From Micromonospora sp. C31 (GTDB taxonomy: Bacteria; Actinomycetota; Actinomycetes; Mycobacteriales; Micromonosporaceae), in the NCBI RefSeq assembly GCF_018070575.1, contig NZ_JAGPXN010000007.1, positions 210,668-274,667 on the forward strand: a DNA stretch of 64,000 nucleotides, read 5' to 3'. The notes below the pieces were generated by a model that saw only the letters and a list, made by a program, of their open reading frames with translations, made no database searches and was not told the origin of the DNA. Of the stretch, positions 27,584 through 37,152 are shown one piece after another. Numbering within the stretch: position 1 is the stretch's first letter; each line of letters starts with the position of its first letter. Position numbers and translations under genes: made by a program.

Positions 27584-27778
27584 ATGCCGAAGATGAAGAG
27601 CCACACGGGGATGGGCAAGCGGGTCAAGGTGACCGGCAAGGGCAAGATCGTTGCCCAGCAGGCCGGCCTCCGCCACAACCTGGAGAAGAAGTCCTCCACC
27701 CGCACCCGTCGGCTGACCGGCACCGTGGTGCTGGCCAAGGCCGACGTCAAGCGCATCAAGAAGCTGCTCGGCCGCTGA
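27584..27778 (+). CDS. rpmI: 50S ribosomal protein L35
   Basis: A 64-residue basic protein, MPKMKSHTGMGKRVKVTGKGK, with HNLEKKSSTRTRRL, typical of L35. Start is ATG 27584 with GGGGAGAG upstream. The position between infC and rplT is the standard order. Confidence 0.97.
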   Translation: MPKMKSHTGMGKRVKVTGKGKIVAQQAGLRHNLEKKSSTRTRRLTGTVVLAKADVKRIKKLLGR

Positions 27779-27809
27779 CGCGCGCCACCTTACGTAACTA
27801 GGAGTTGAG

Positions 27810-28202
27810 ATGGCACGCGTCAAGCGGGCTGTGAACGCCCAGAAGAAGCGCCGTACCCTGCTGGAGACCGCGAGCGGCTACCGCGGTCAGCGCTCCCGCC
27901 TCTACCGCAAGGCCAAGGAGCAGGTGCTGCACTCGATGCAGTACGCCTACCGGGACCGTCGCGACCGCAAGGGCGACTTCCGGCAGCTGTGGATCCAGCG
28001 GATCAACGCGGGTGCCCGTGCCAACGGGATGACCTACAACCGCCTGATCCAGGGCCTGCGCCTGGCCGGCATCGAGGTCGACCGCAAGATCCTGGCCGAC
28101 CTGGCCGTCAACGACGCCGCCGCCTTCGCGGCGATCGTCGAGCTGGCCCGGGCCGCGGTCGCGGCCGAGGGCACCGGCGGCGCGGCGGCCCAGGCCGCCT
28201 GA
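27810..28202 (+). CDS. rplT: 50S ribosomal protein L20
   Basis: A 130-residue basic protein with the L20 signature [35 protein letters not shown] and [20 protein letters not shown]. It is needed for early 50S assembly and in many bacteria represses the infC-rpmI-rplT mRNA. Start is ATG 27810 with AGGAG at 27801. The last 15 residues are an Ala/Gly-rich extension. Confidence 0.97.
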   Translation: MARVKRAVNAQKKRRTLLETASGYRGQRSRLYRKAKEQVLHSMQYAYRDRRDRKGDFRQLWIQRINAGARANGMTYNRLIQGLRLAGIEVDRKILADLAVNDAAAFAAIVELARAAVAAEGTGGAAAQAA

Positions 28203-28220
28203 TCCCCGCGCACCAGCAGA

Positions 28221-28266
28221 TCGAGGCGTCTCCCATGCAGTCACCATCGCGCGGGAGACGCCTCGA
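28221..28266 (+). promoter_or_regulatory. Perfect 14-bp inverted repeat with a start codon in the loop
   Basis: TCGAGGCGTCTCCC (28221-28234) and GGGAGACGCCTCGA (28253-28266) are perfect inverted repeats separated by 18 nt. The ATG of the methyltransferase gene is the first three bases of the loop, so any ribosome-binding GAGG is locked in the stem. It may be the rplT terminator or a translational switch for the next gene. Confidence 0.7.
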
Positions 28267-29080
28267 CGCTGTCTCCGGCCCCTTCACCCCGCGTACGCCC
28301 AGGGTGGTCGCCGCCCGCCGGTTGCAGCGCCGCCGGGACCGCGAGGCCGCCGGGCGCTTCCTGGCCGAGGGGCCGCAGGCGGTCCGCGAGGCACTGGCCC
28401 GGCCGGGGGTGGTCACCGAGCTCTTCGGTACGCCCGCGGCCCTGGACCGGCACGCCGACCTGGCCGCCGTCGCGGCCCGCGCCGACGTGCCCGTCTCCGA
28501 GGCGACCGACGAGGCGCTCGCCGCGCTGGCCGAGACCGTCGCCCCGCAGGGCCTCGTCGCCGTCTGTCGCCACCTCGACGTGCCCCTGGAGCGGGCCCTG
28601 GCCGACGGGCCCCGCCTGGTGGCGGTGCTCGCTGAGATCCGTGACCCGGGCAACGCCGGCACCGTGCTGCGCACCGCCGACGCCGCGGGCGCCGGCGCGG
28701 TCGTCTTCGCCGGCGAGGCCGTCGACCCCTACAACGGCAAGTGTGTGCGGGCCTCGGCCGGCAGCCTCTTCCACGTCGACGTGGTCCGCGCGCCCGACCC
28801 GGTGGACGTCGTCGCGGCGCTGCGCGCCGCCGGGCTCACCGTGCTCGCCGCCACCGGCTACGGCGAGGACGACCTCGACGACCTCGCCGACGACGGGCGG
28901 CTGGCCGCCCCCACCGCCTGGCTCTTCGGCTCCGAGGCGCACGGCCTGCCCGAGGCGCTCACCGTCGCTGCCGACGCCCGCGTCCGGGTGCCCCTGCACG
29001 GTCGCGCCGAGAGCCTGAACCTGGCTGCGGCCGCCGCCGTCTGCCTGTACGCTTCAGCGAGAGCACAGCGGCGGCCGTGA
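28235..29080 (+). CDS. SpoU/TrmH-family RNA 2'-O-methyltransferase
   Basis: A SPOUT-fold enzyme, 281 residues. VAVLAEIRDPGNAGTVLRTADAAG (about 130-153) is motif 1. LFGSEAHGLP (motif 2, about 230) and VRVPLHGRAESLNLAAAAAVCLY (motif 3, about 250-272) form the knotted SAM-binding site. The N-terminal part has a substrate-binding segment (RFLAEGPQAVREAL). This class often sits between rplT and pheS in actinobacteria. The exact methylated nucleotide cannot be told from sequence. ATG 28235 lies in the loop of a hairpin, so the start may be regulated. Confidence 0.88.
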   Translation: MQSPSRGRRLDAVSGPFTPRTPRVVAARRLQRRRDREAAGRFLAEGPQAVREALARPGVVTELFGTPAALDRHADLAAVAARADVPVSEATDEALAALAETVAPQGLVAVCRHLDVPLERALADGPRLVAVLAEIRDPGNAGTVLRTADAAGAGAVVFAGEAVDPYNGKCVRASAGSLFHVDVVRAPDPVDVVAALRAAGLTVLAATGYGEDDLDDLADDGRLAAPTAWLFGSEAHGLPEALTVAADARVRVPLHGRAESLNLAAAAAVCLYASARAQRRP

Positions 29081-29123
29081 GCCGGCCGCCCCAGGCACGG
29101 ACCACAGGGGAGAGCCTGCGCCC

Positions 29124-29183
29124 ATGAGCGCACCACGGCGTTCGTTTAGCCAGCCCGCCGGTGTCGGCGGGCGGCGGGCCTGA
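29124..29183 (+). CDS. Candidate 19-residue leader peptide before pheS
   Basis: ATG 29124 follows GGGGAGAG (29107-29114) at a good distance and encodes MSAPRRSFSQPAGVGGRRA, ending at TGA 29181-29183. The single Phe is encoded by TTT (29145-29147), a rare codon here, 3 nt before a region that can pair in two ways (see the hairpin entry). It resembles an attenuation leader for pheST but has only one Phe codon. No known family. Confidence 0.35.
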   Translation: MSAPRRSFSQPAGVGGRRA

Positions 29184-29226
29184 CCTGCTCTCCGCACAAC
29201 TCCCACCGGCGGGCTGCGGCACAGCC
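29151..29226 (+). promoter_or_regulatory. Alternative RNA hairpins upstream of pheS
   Basis: Arm A, CAGCCCGCCGGTG (29151-29163), is a perfect 13-bp complement of arm C, CACCGGCGGGCTG (29204-29216). Within A, GCCCGCCG (29153-29160) also pairs with CGGCGGGC (29165-29172) over a 4-nt loop. GGCTG in arm C (29212-29216) can pair with CAGCC (29222-29226). A:B plus C:D and A:C are mutually exclusive, the usual layout of an attenuator. TAGACT (29236-29241) just beyond could be a separate pheS -10, which would bypass it. Confidence 0.5.
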
Positions 29227-29256
29227 GCGCGTCCGTAGACTCGCTTCGCCGCCTGA

Positions 29257-30375
<1,119 letters not shown>

Positions 30376-30414
30376 GCGATGCGGGTACGAGTCACGGAGA
30401 CGGTGGTCTGAGTC

Positions 30415-32994
30415 ATGCGAGTTTCTGTCAGTTGGCTTCGGGAGTACGTGGATCTCCCCGCCGGCCTGCCCACGGCCGACCTGGAGCAGGCCCTGGTCGG
30501 CCTCGGCATCGAGGTCGAGTCCGTGGCGGACCTGCGGGAGACCGTCACCGGTGCGCTGGTCGTGGGTGAGGTCCTCCAGATCGAGGAGCTGACCGGTTTC
30601 AAGAAGCCGATCCGGTTCTGCCGGGTCGACGTCGGCGACGCCAACGGCACCGGCGAGCCGCAGGAGATCGTCTGCGGGGCGCGCAACTTCGTCCCCGGCG
30701 ACCGGGTCGTGGTGATCCTGCCCGGTGGCGTGCTGCCCGGCGGGTTCGCCATCGGCGCGCGCAGGACGTACGGGCGCAACTCCAACGGCATGATCTGCTC
30801 CGCCAAGGAGCTGGGCCTGGGCGACGACCACTCGGGCATCATCGTGCTGCCGGAGGACACCCCCGCCAAGCCGGGCGACGACGCGCGGCCCGTCGTCGGG
30901 CTCGACGACGTCGTGGTCGAGGTGGAGATCACCCCGGACCGGGGGTACGCGATGAGCGTCCGCGGCCTGGCCCGGGAGCTGTCGCACGCCCTCGGCGTGC
31001 CGTTCCGCGACCCGGGCCTGGCGCCCGCGCCCGGCGGCACCGACACGCCGGCCTACCCGGTCGAGGTGCGCGACACCGTCGGCTGCGACCGGTTCGCCGC
31101 CCGCCTCGTGCGTGGCGTCGACCCGGCGGCGCCGACCCCCGGCTGGATGCAGCGGCGGCTCACCGCCGCCGGCATCCGCAGCATCTCGCTGCCGGTCGAC
31201 ATCACCAACTACGTGATGCTCGAGCTGGGCCAGCCGATGCACGCCTTCGACGCCGACCGGATCGCCGGGCCGCTGGTGGTCCGGCGCGCCGGGGCGGGGG
31301 AGAAGCTGACCACCCTGGACGGGGTCACCCGCGCCCTCGCGCCCGAGGACATGGTGATCTGCGACGCCGGGCTGCCGAATTCCCTCGCGGGCGAGGGGAC
31401 CGGCGTTCCGATCTCGCTGGCCGCCGTGATGGGCGGCGAGACCAGCGAGGTCGTCCCCGGGACGGTGAACGTGCTCTTCGAGGCCGCCCACTGGGACGCG
31501 GTGATGGTCGGGCGCACGGCCCGCCGGCACAAGCTGTTCAGCGAGGCGGCGAAGCGGTGGGAGCGGGGCGTCGACCCGGCCCTGCCGCTGGTGGCCATCG
31601 AGCGGGCGGTCCGGCTGCTCACCGAGCACGCCGGTGGCGCGGCCGGTGACGAGATCCTCGACCTCGACCACGTCCGGCCGCGTACCCCGGTCGTGCTGCC
31701 GGTCGACCTGCCGAGCCGGCGGATCGGCGTGAGCTACCCACCGGCGCGGGTGGTGGCCCTGCTCGAGCAGGCCGGCTGCACGGTCGTCCGGGGTGCCGAC
31801 CGGCTGGCCGAGGACCCGGGCGAGGTCGGCGTGGGCGCCGGTGCCGACGACGCGCTCAGCGTCACCCCGCCGACCTGGCGGCCCGACCTGACCGACCCGG
31901 CCGACCTGGTCGAGGAGGTGGTCCGCCTCGACGGGTACGACGAGGTGCCGTCGGTGTTGCCGACCGCGCCGCCCGGCCGGGGTCTGACCTGGCAGCAGCG
32001 GCGCCGCCGGGCCGTGGCCCGGTCGCTCGCCGAGCGGGGGTACGTGGAGGTGCTCGCGCACCCGTTCGTCGCCCCCGGGCTGGCCGACCAGCTCGGTCTG
32101 CCCGCCGACGACGAACGTCGGCGGGCGGTGCGGCTGGCCAACCCGCTGTCGGAGGAGGAGCCGCTGCTGCGCACCACGCTGCTGGGCCCGCTGCTCGGCA
32201 TCGTCAGGCGCAACCTCGGCCGGGGCCAGCGCGACCTCGCCCTCTACGAGATCGGCGCGGTGTTCCACCCGCGTCCCGGCGCGGGCCGCCCGCCGACGAT
32301 GGGCGTGGACCGGCGCCCCACCGACGAGGAGTTCGCCGCCGCCGACGCGGTGGTACCCGACCAGCCCCGGCACGTCGCCGTCGTGCTGACCGGCGACGTC
32401 GAACCGGCCGGCTGGTGGGGCGCGGGCCGCCCGGCGGGCTGGGCGGACGCGGTGCAGGCCGGCCGGGACGTGCTGGCCGCCGCCGAGGTCCCCGCCGAGC
32501 GGATCGAGGTCCGGGCCGCCGAGCACGCCCCCTGGCACCCCGGCCGGTGCGCCGAGCTGCTGGTCGACGGCACCGTGGTCGGGCACGCCGGCGAGCTGCA
32601 CCCGGCGGTCGTGGCGGCGCTGGAACTGCCCCGACGGACCAGCGCCATGGAAATCGACCTGGACGTGCTGCCGGCGCCGCCGGTGGCGTCCGCGCCGGTC
32701 GTGTCGGGCTTCCCCCCGGCGCTGATCGACGTGGCGCTGGTCGTCGACTCCTCGGTGCCCGCGGAGCAGGTGCAGCAGGCCCTCGTCGAGGGCGCCGGCG
32801 GCCTGCTGGAGGGGGTGCGCCTGTTCGACGTGTACGCCTCGGAGCAGCTCGGGGCGGGCCGCAGGTCGCTCGCGTACAAGCTCACCTTCCGGGCGCCGGA
32901 CCGGACGCTGACGGTAAAGGAGGCGGTGGCCGCCCGCGACGCGGCGGTCGCCCGCGCCGCGGAGCGCTTCGGCGCCACCCTGCGCGGCGGCTGA
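30415..32994 (+). CDS. pheT: Phenylalanyl-tRNA synthetase beta subunit
   Basis: An 859-residue subunit. Domains in order: N-terminal MRVSVSWLREYVDLP, a tRNA-binding OB domain (about 40-150, with EIVCGARNFVPGD), the B3/4 editing domain (about 210-390, with LPVDITNYVMLELGQPMHAFD), B5 (about 410-495), the core class-II-like fold, and a C-terminal ferredoxin-fold anticodon-binding domain (SLAYKLTFRAPDRTLT). Length is slightly above the usual 800. Only a weak ribosome-binding site precedes ATG 30415. Confidence 0.96.
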   Translation: MRVSVSWLREYVDLPAGLPTADLEQALVGLGIEVESVADLRETVTGALVVGEVLQIEELTGFKKPIRFCRVDVGDANGTGEPQEIVCGARNFVPGDRVVVILPGGVLPGGFAIGARRTYGRNSNGMICSAKELGLGDDHSGIIVLPEDTPAKPGDDARPVVGLDDVVVEVEITPDRGYAMSVRGLARELSHALGVPFRDPGLAPAPGGTDTPAYPVEVRDTVGCDRFAARLVRGVDPAAPTPGWMQRRLTAAGIRSISLPVDITNYVMLELGQPMHAFDADRIAGPLVVRRAGAGEKLTTLDGVTRALAPEDMVICDAGLPNSLAGEGTGVPISLAAVMGGETSEVVPGTVNVLFEAAHWDAVMVGRTARRHKLFSEAAKRWERGVDPALPLVAIERAVRLLTEHAGGAAGDEILDLDHVRPRTPVVLPVDLPSRRIGVSYPPARVVALLEQAGCTVVRGADRLAEDPGEVGVGAGADDALSVTPPTWRPDLTDPADLVEEVVRLDGYDEVPSVLPTAPPGRGLTWQQRRRRAVARSLAERGYVEVLAHPFVAPGLADQLGLPADDERRRAVRLANPLSEEEPLLRTTLLGPLLGIVRRNLGRGQRDLALYEIGAVFHPRPGAGRPPTMGVDRRPTDEEFAAADAVVPDQPRHVAVVLTGDVEPAGWWGAGRPAGWADAVQAGRDVLAAAEVPAERIEVRAAEHAPWHPGRCAELLVDGTVVGHAGELHPAVVAALELPRRTSAMEIDLDVLPAPPVASAPVVSGFPPALIDVALVVDSSVPAEQVQQALVEGAGGLLEGVRLFDVYASEQLGAGRRSLAYKLTFRAPDRTLTVKEAVAARDAAVARAAERFGATLRGG

Positions 32995-33024
32995 GCGAGG
33001 CCGAGGACCCATCCCACCGGCCGG

Positions 33025-33062
33025 TGCGGGTGGGGCTGCCCACGTGGGCAGCCCCACCCGCA
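33025..33062 (+). terminator. Terminator after pheT: 38-nt perfect palindrome
   Basis: Two 19-nt arms (33025-33043 and 33044-33062) are exactly complementary with no spacer, centred on CCCACGTGGG. The element lies 30 bp after the pheT stop. As RNA it would fold into a very stable stem and should end the pheST transcript. There is no T-run. Confidence 0.75.
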
Positions 33063-33103
33063 GGCTCTGCGCACCTGCCCAATGGCCGACGTCCCCCGGC
33101 ACC

Positions 33104-33136
33104 GAAGACGATTGATCCAACCCGATCATTGTCTTC
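33104..33136 (+). promoter_or_regulatory. Inverted repeat before the secreted-protein gene
   Basis: GAAGACGATTGATC (from 33104) and GATCATTGTCTTC (ending 33136) form an almost perfect inverted repeat 16 bp before the gene. It is AT-richer than its surroundings and could be an operator. The binding protein is unknown. Confidence 0.4.
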
Positions 33137-33151
33137 CGCGAAAGGGGTGTC

Positions 33152-33730
33152 ATGTCTGCCACACTGCACCGCGCCCGCCGCCTCACCGCACGGGCCCTGA
33201 CAGCGCTGCTGACCGCCGTCCTCTCGGTCACGCTGGTCACCGTCGGCACCGGATCGCCGGCCCTCGCCGCCCCGGTGTCCGTCCAGGGCGACCGTATGAT
33301 CATGGCCTACACGTCGTGGGGCAGCACCTACAACGTCGGCTGGTACGACTACCGCCTCAGCCTCGACTACGTCAACGGCCGGCCCAGCGTCTACGGGGCC
33401 ATCCTGGCCATCCAGCCCTACAACGGGTGGAACGCCGTGGGCTACGGCAGCCAGACGCTGGTGTCGTGCACCAACAACCTGTGGAGTGGCTCCTACTACT
33501 ATTCCCGCTGCTACGTGAAGGCGAAGATGGAGAAGCCCGGCAACGTCGTCGGCAGCATCACCGGCAGCTACCGCGGCGTCACCTTCAGCGGCGGATACGA
33601 CTCCGGCAGCGGCCGGTCGTACATGTTCTTCACCGGCGAGGTGACGGTGCGTCGGGACAGCGCCGGGCAGCCGTACACCGTCTGCTACGTGTACGGCAAC
33701 GCGCGCTGCGTGACCTACTCGGCACCGTGA
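33152..33730 (+). CDS. Secreted protein of unknown function
   Basis: A 192-residue exported protein. A basic N-terminus (HRARRLTAR), a hydrophobic core (LTALLTAVLSVTLV) and an ALA cleavage site near residue 39 form a Sec-type signal peptide. The mature part is rich in Tyr, Ser, Gly and Trp and looks all-beta, for example YDYRLSLDYVNGRPSVYG. It has four cysteines that could form two disulfides (SCTNN, RCYVK, VCYVY, RCVTY). I do not recognise the family. AAAGGGG (33140-33146) precedes ATG 33152. Confidence 0.7.
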   Translation: MSATLHRARRLTARALTALLTAVLSVTLVTVGTGSPALAAPVSVQGDRMIMAYTSWGSTYNVGWYDYRLSLDYVNGRPSVYGAILAIQPYNGWNAVGYGSQTLVSCTNNLWSGSYYYSRCYVKAKMEKPGNVVGSITGSYRGVTFSGGYDSGSGRSYMFFTGEVTVRRDSAGQPYTVCYVYGNARCVTYSAP

Positions 33731-33794
33731 CCGCGCGCTGACGGTGCCGGGGCGGCCGCCGCCCCGGCACCTGCCGTCCGCTGGCCGGGTCCGG

Positions 33795-34940
33795 TCAGGA
33801 CGGGCGCAGGCGTCGTGCGGACAGGGCCGCGTTCAGGACCAGCGAGCCTCGGGCCGTGGTGGGCGAGTGGCCGGTCAGTTGGCAGATGCGGTGCAGTCGC
33901 AGCTGCAGCGTCCGCCGGTGCAGGAAGAGTGCCCGCGCGGACCGGGTCCGGTCGTAGTCGTGGGCGAAGAAGGTCTCCAGGGTCGCCAGGAGTTCCGGTC
34001 GTGCTTCGAGGACGTCGAGCAACCCCGCCAGCCGGTCCGCCGCTGGCCCGGCCTGCGCCACGGCCGACTCGAGGACGACATCGTCGGCACCGTGCAGGCG
34101 GGTGTGATCGCCGGTGGCCCCGGCCAGGCGGGCGACCCGTCCGGCCTCGGCGCGCGCCTGCGGTACGTCGCACGGCCGGGCGGCCCACGCCTTGCCGGCC
34201 GCGAGGCGTGGTGCGCGGGCGGCCAGCCGTCCGACGACGTCCCGCGCGGTCGACTCGGCGGTGCGACGCTCCGGGTCGGTGTCCGGCGACGCGACGAGGA
34301 GGACCAGGTCGGCGTCGTCGACGACCCACAGGACCGTGTCGGGAGGCTCGGCGTCGGCCGGTGCCCCGCGGACGACGACGACCAGGAAGGAGTCGGTGGA
34401 GCCGTGCCCACCGACGGCGGGTACGGCGAGGTCGGCGGTCCCGCACACCAACTGCTCCGCCAGCAGGTGGCGGACCTGCGCCGAACCGCGCAGCCGGATC
34501 AGTTCCCGGCGGTGCTCGCGCGCCACCACCCGCCGGGCGGGAGCCAGGTTGCGGTGCACCCAGGCGCTGAGGGCCAGCACCTCCTCGGTGCCGGTTTCGT
34601 CGACGGCCGACCAGAAGGTCCGTAGGCTGGCACTCACGCAGATCCGCAGGCAACGGTCCAGCATGTCGCCCGAGACCCCGTGCGCGGCGCTGAGCCGACC
34701 CTGCTCCCCGGCGAAGGCCAGGTCCTCGTCGGTCCAGGGCTCGTTGCGGGCGGCGAGCGTCAGTTCGCGGCGCAGGAGGATGCCGACGGCGTGTCGGATC
34801 GTCGCCCACATTTCGGCCGGCAGTCGTTCGAGCACGGGGAACTCGGCGATGACTGCGGCGTGCACCGCCGCCACGGCCTCCTCGACGTGCGGGGTGAGGC
34901 GGCCCGGCAGCACCGTGCCGGCACGGTGAGCAAGGGACAA
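33795..34940 (-). CDS. PucR/CdaR-type transcriptional regulator
   Basis: A 381-residue regulator. The C-terminal end has LETFFAHDYDRTRSARALFLHRRTLQLRLHRI, the PucR-type helix-turn-helix. The N-terminal 150 residues (EDLAFAGEQGRLSAAHGVSGDML...) resemble an RsbRD-like sensor region. A GGDEF-like middle domain (about 205-300) precedes the HTH. The start is taken as TTG 34940, because GGGAGG lies 6 nt before it on the minus strand; later GTG starts lack a site. Divergent from the SARP-type gene across 269 bp in which I see no further gene. Target genes unknown. Confidence 0.8.
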   Translation of the reverse strand: MSLAHRAGTVLPGRLTPHVEEAVAAVHAAVIAEFPVLERLPAEMWATIRHAVGILLRRELTLAARNEPWTDEDLAFAGEQGRLSAAHGVSGDMLDRCLRICVSASLRTFWSAVDETGTEEVLALSAWVHRNLAPARRVVAREHRRELIRLRGSAQVRHLLAEQLVCGTADLAVPAVGGHGSTDSFLVVVVRGAPADAEPPDTVLWVVDDADLVLLVASPDTDPERRTAESTARDVVGRLAARAPRLAAGKAWAARPCDVPQARAEAGRVARLAGATGDHTRLHGADDVVLESAVAQAGPAADRLAGLLDVLEARPELLATLETFFAHDYDRTRSARALFLHRRTLQLRLHRICQLTGHSPTTARGSLVLNAALSARRLRPS

Positions 34941-35209
34941 CGGGAACCTCCCGGCTGTGCCGCCGCTCCGGCCGGGTACGGCGGGGCGACTCTGGAACGT
35001 GTGGCGGTCAGTGTGCGAAGGGCCGTGTCGGCGGGCAAGAAGGGGCGTCGGGATGTAAGGGCGATGAAAGTGGCCGGGAATCGTCGACCAGGCCGTCACC
35101 GCCGCATCGCTCTGCGGGCTTGCGGCGGCCGGACGAGTGACCGAGTCTTATCGATGTGCAACGATCTGCTGGAGCGTCCTGTCGGATCGGGCGACGGGCT
35201 CGAGGGCAG

Positions 35210-37054
35210 GTGTTCGGCGGTGTCGCCTGGGAGGTCGACGGGACACCCGTGCCCGTGGCCGGGCGTCGACGCCCGCTGCTGCTGGGATTGCTGCTGCTGC
35301 GCGCCCCGGCGCCGGTGGCCCTGGAGCGCATCGCCACCGCCCTGTGGCCGGACCGGCAGCCCGCCGCGATGCGACCGGCCGCCCAGGTGCAGATCCACCG
35401 CCTCCGTCGCGTCCTCGCCGGCGTCGACGACGGCCCCCGACGGATCCGGATGGAGGCCGGCGGTTACGGGTTGGACGTCACCGACCTCGACCTCGACGTG
35501 CTGGCCTTCCGCCGGGACCTGCGGGAGGCGCGCAGGCTCGTCGGCGAGGGCCGTGCCGATGTCGCCGCCGATCTTCTCCGCCGTGTCGTCGACCTCTCGG
35601 CCGGTCCGGTCCTCGGCGGGGCGTATCCCTCGGTGGCCGGCTGGCCCGAGGTCCGGGACCTGACTCGGGGGCGGCAGGAAGCGATCGACCTCCTCGCGCG
35701 CCTGGATCTGGCGGCGGGCCGGGCCGGTGGACCGTGCCGCCAGGTGCGGCGGCTGGGCGTGGGTCCCCCGGCGGCAGGCCTGTCGACGGGCCCCGCACGT
35801 GCCGTCGCCGCCCGCCACGCGCTCCTTCGGGCCGCCGACTTCGCCGAGCGGATGGGGGGCCACGGGCAGGCTTACGAATGCCTCCGGGCGGTGCTGGCGA
35901 CGACCGGGCCGGAGGAGCCCGACCGGCCGGCGCTGTTGCTGCGGCTGGCCGAACACCGCTCCCGGGACACCGGAACGGGGGCCGAGGAGGCGCGGGCGGC
36001 GTACCGTCTCTTCGCCGACCGGGGTGACCGGCTCGGCGTGGTGCAGGCCGAGCTGACCATCTCGCGCCTCTTCTGGTACGTGCGTGACGGAGCGGCCGCG
36101 ACGCGCGCCCTGACTCGGGCGCGCCGTCGTCTCGGCGTTGTTCCCCTGGCGGACTGGCCCGTGCCCATGGCGGCCTCGCTGGTCGGAATGCTCGCGGTCA
36201 CCGGGCAGGCGAAGGACGGGGTGGACGTGGCGGAGGCCGTCGTCCGTCGTGCCGGTCCGCCCTCGCCCGACTACGAGTGGGCGCGGCTGCTGGGCAACCG
36301 GGGCCTGGCCCGGCTCTACCTGGGTCATCCCGCGGCGGTGCGGGACTGCCAGGCCGCGGTGGACGTGCACCGGGCGAGCGCCGGCTGGATCGCGTCCAGC
36401 TTCGCGGTCAACCTGATGGACGCGACGGCGACGTCGGGTGATCTCCGGGGCTACCGGGAGGTGCTCGAGTGGGCGGTACCCGCTGCCCGCGCCCGCGGCA
36501 CCGCCCTGGACCTGCGGCACCTGGAGGCGAACCTCGCCTGGCGTGACTTCTGGGCCGGTGACCTGGTCGCGGCCGACCGGCGGGTCCGACGCTGGCTGGC
36601 CTGCGAGGACGGCCACTTCCTGACCGACCGTTGCCTGTGGCTGCGGGGACGGCTGGCACTGCTGTCGGGTGACCGGCGGGGGGCGGCCGGTGTGCTGGAG
36701 CGACTGGCCGCGTCCACCTCGCAGGGCTCGCTCTGGTCGGCGGCGCTGTACCGGCCATTGCTGGCCGCGGCGGTCGCCCGGCGACGGAGGTCATCCGCCC
36801 GGCTCGGCCACCTCGTGGAGGAGGCGGTCGACGTCGTCGGGTCCGGCTTCGTCCCCGCCGAGGTCGGGGTGGTGCTGCCGGCTCTACTGCGCTCGTACGG
36901 CATGCCGACCAGCCTGCTCGGGGCCGCCGCGCCCACCGGTTGGCGGGAGGCCGCCGAGGCTTACGTGTGCGGCGATCGTCTCCGCGCGGCGGGGCTCTAC
37001 CGGCAGATCGGCAGCAGGCCCGACGAGCGATGGTGTCGTCGGCATGACGGGTGA
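35210..37054 (+). CDS. SARP/AfsR-type transcriptional regulator
   Basis: A 614-residue protein. It starts with an OmpR-like winged helix (residues 1-85: WEVDGTPVPVAGRRRPLLLGLLLL, IATALWPDRQP, AAQVQIHRLRRVLAG). A bacterial transcriptional activation domain follows (about 92-175: DVLAFRRDLREARRLVGEGRADVAADLLRRVVDL). The rest is helical, probably TPR-like repeats, with no P-loop. GTG 35210 is chosen over 35156 because codons upstream lack the G/C third-position bias. SARPs often activate specialised-metabolite genes, but no such cluster is in view. Confidence 0.78.
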   Translation: MFGGVAWEVDGTPVPVAGRRRPLLLGLLLLRAPAPVALERIATALWPDRQPAAMRPAAQVQIHRLRRVLAGVDDGPRRIRMEAGGYGLDVTDLDLDVLAFRRDLREARRLVGEGRADVAADLLRRVVDLSAGPVLGGAYPSVAGWPEVRDLTRGRQEAIDLLARLDLAAGRAGGPCRQVRRLGVGPPAAGLSTGPARAVAARHALLRAADFAERMGGHGQAYECLRAVLATTGPEEPDRPALLLRLAEHRSRDTGTGAEEARAAYRLFADRGDRLGVVQAELTISRLFWYVRDGAAATRALTRARRRLGVVPLADWPVPMAASLVGMLAVTGQAKDGVDVAEAVVRRAGPPSPDYEWARLLGNRGLARLYLGHPAAVRDCQAAVDVHRASAGWIASSFAVNLMDATATSGDLRGYREVLEWAVPAARARGTALDLRHLEANLAWRDFWAGDLVAADRRVRRWLACEDGHFLTDRCLWLRGRLALLSGDRRGAAGVLERLAASTSQGSLWSAALYRPLLAAAVARRRRSSARLGHLVEEAVDVVGSGFVPAEVGVVLPALLRSYGMPTSLLGAAAPTGWREAAEAYVCGDRLRAAGLYRQIGSRPDERWCRRHDG

Positions 37055-37071
37055 CCCGCTTTCCGTGACAT

Positions 37072-37143
37072 CATCATGCAATCCGATGCATGATGTTGCA
37101 GTGTGTGGCGACGCCCTGCTAGCCTCCCCTGCATAGTCATGCG
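37072..37143 (+). promoter_or_regulatory. argC promoter with ArgR-type boxes
   Basis: TTGCAG (37096-37101) and TAGCCT (37120-37125), 18 bp apart, form a good promoter. CATCATGC and GCATGATG (37072-37079, 37088-37095) are a perfect inverted repeat touching the -35. A second dyad, GCATAGTCATGC (about 37131-37142), follows the -10. Both resemble arginine (ARG) boxes. ArgR, encoded in this operon, is expected to repress here when arginine is plentiful. Confidence 0.7.
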
Positions 37144-37152
37144 GAGGTGGGG

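Noticed and set aside
30379..30411. Ten-codon ORF (MRVRVTETVV) between pheS and pheT as a leader peptide
   Set aside because: No ribosome-binding site and no special codons or hairpins; pheS-pheT spacing is short.
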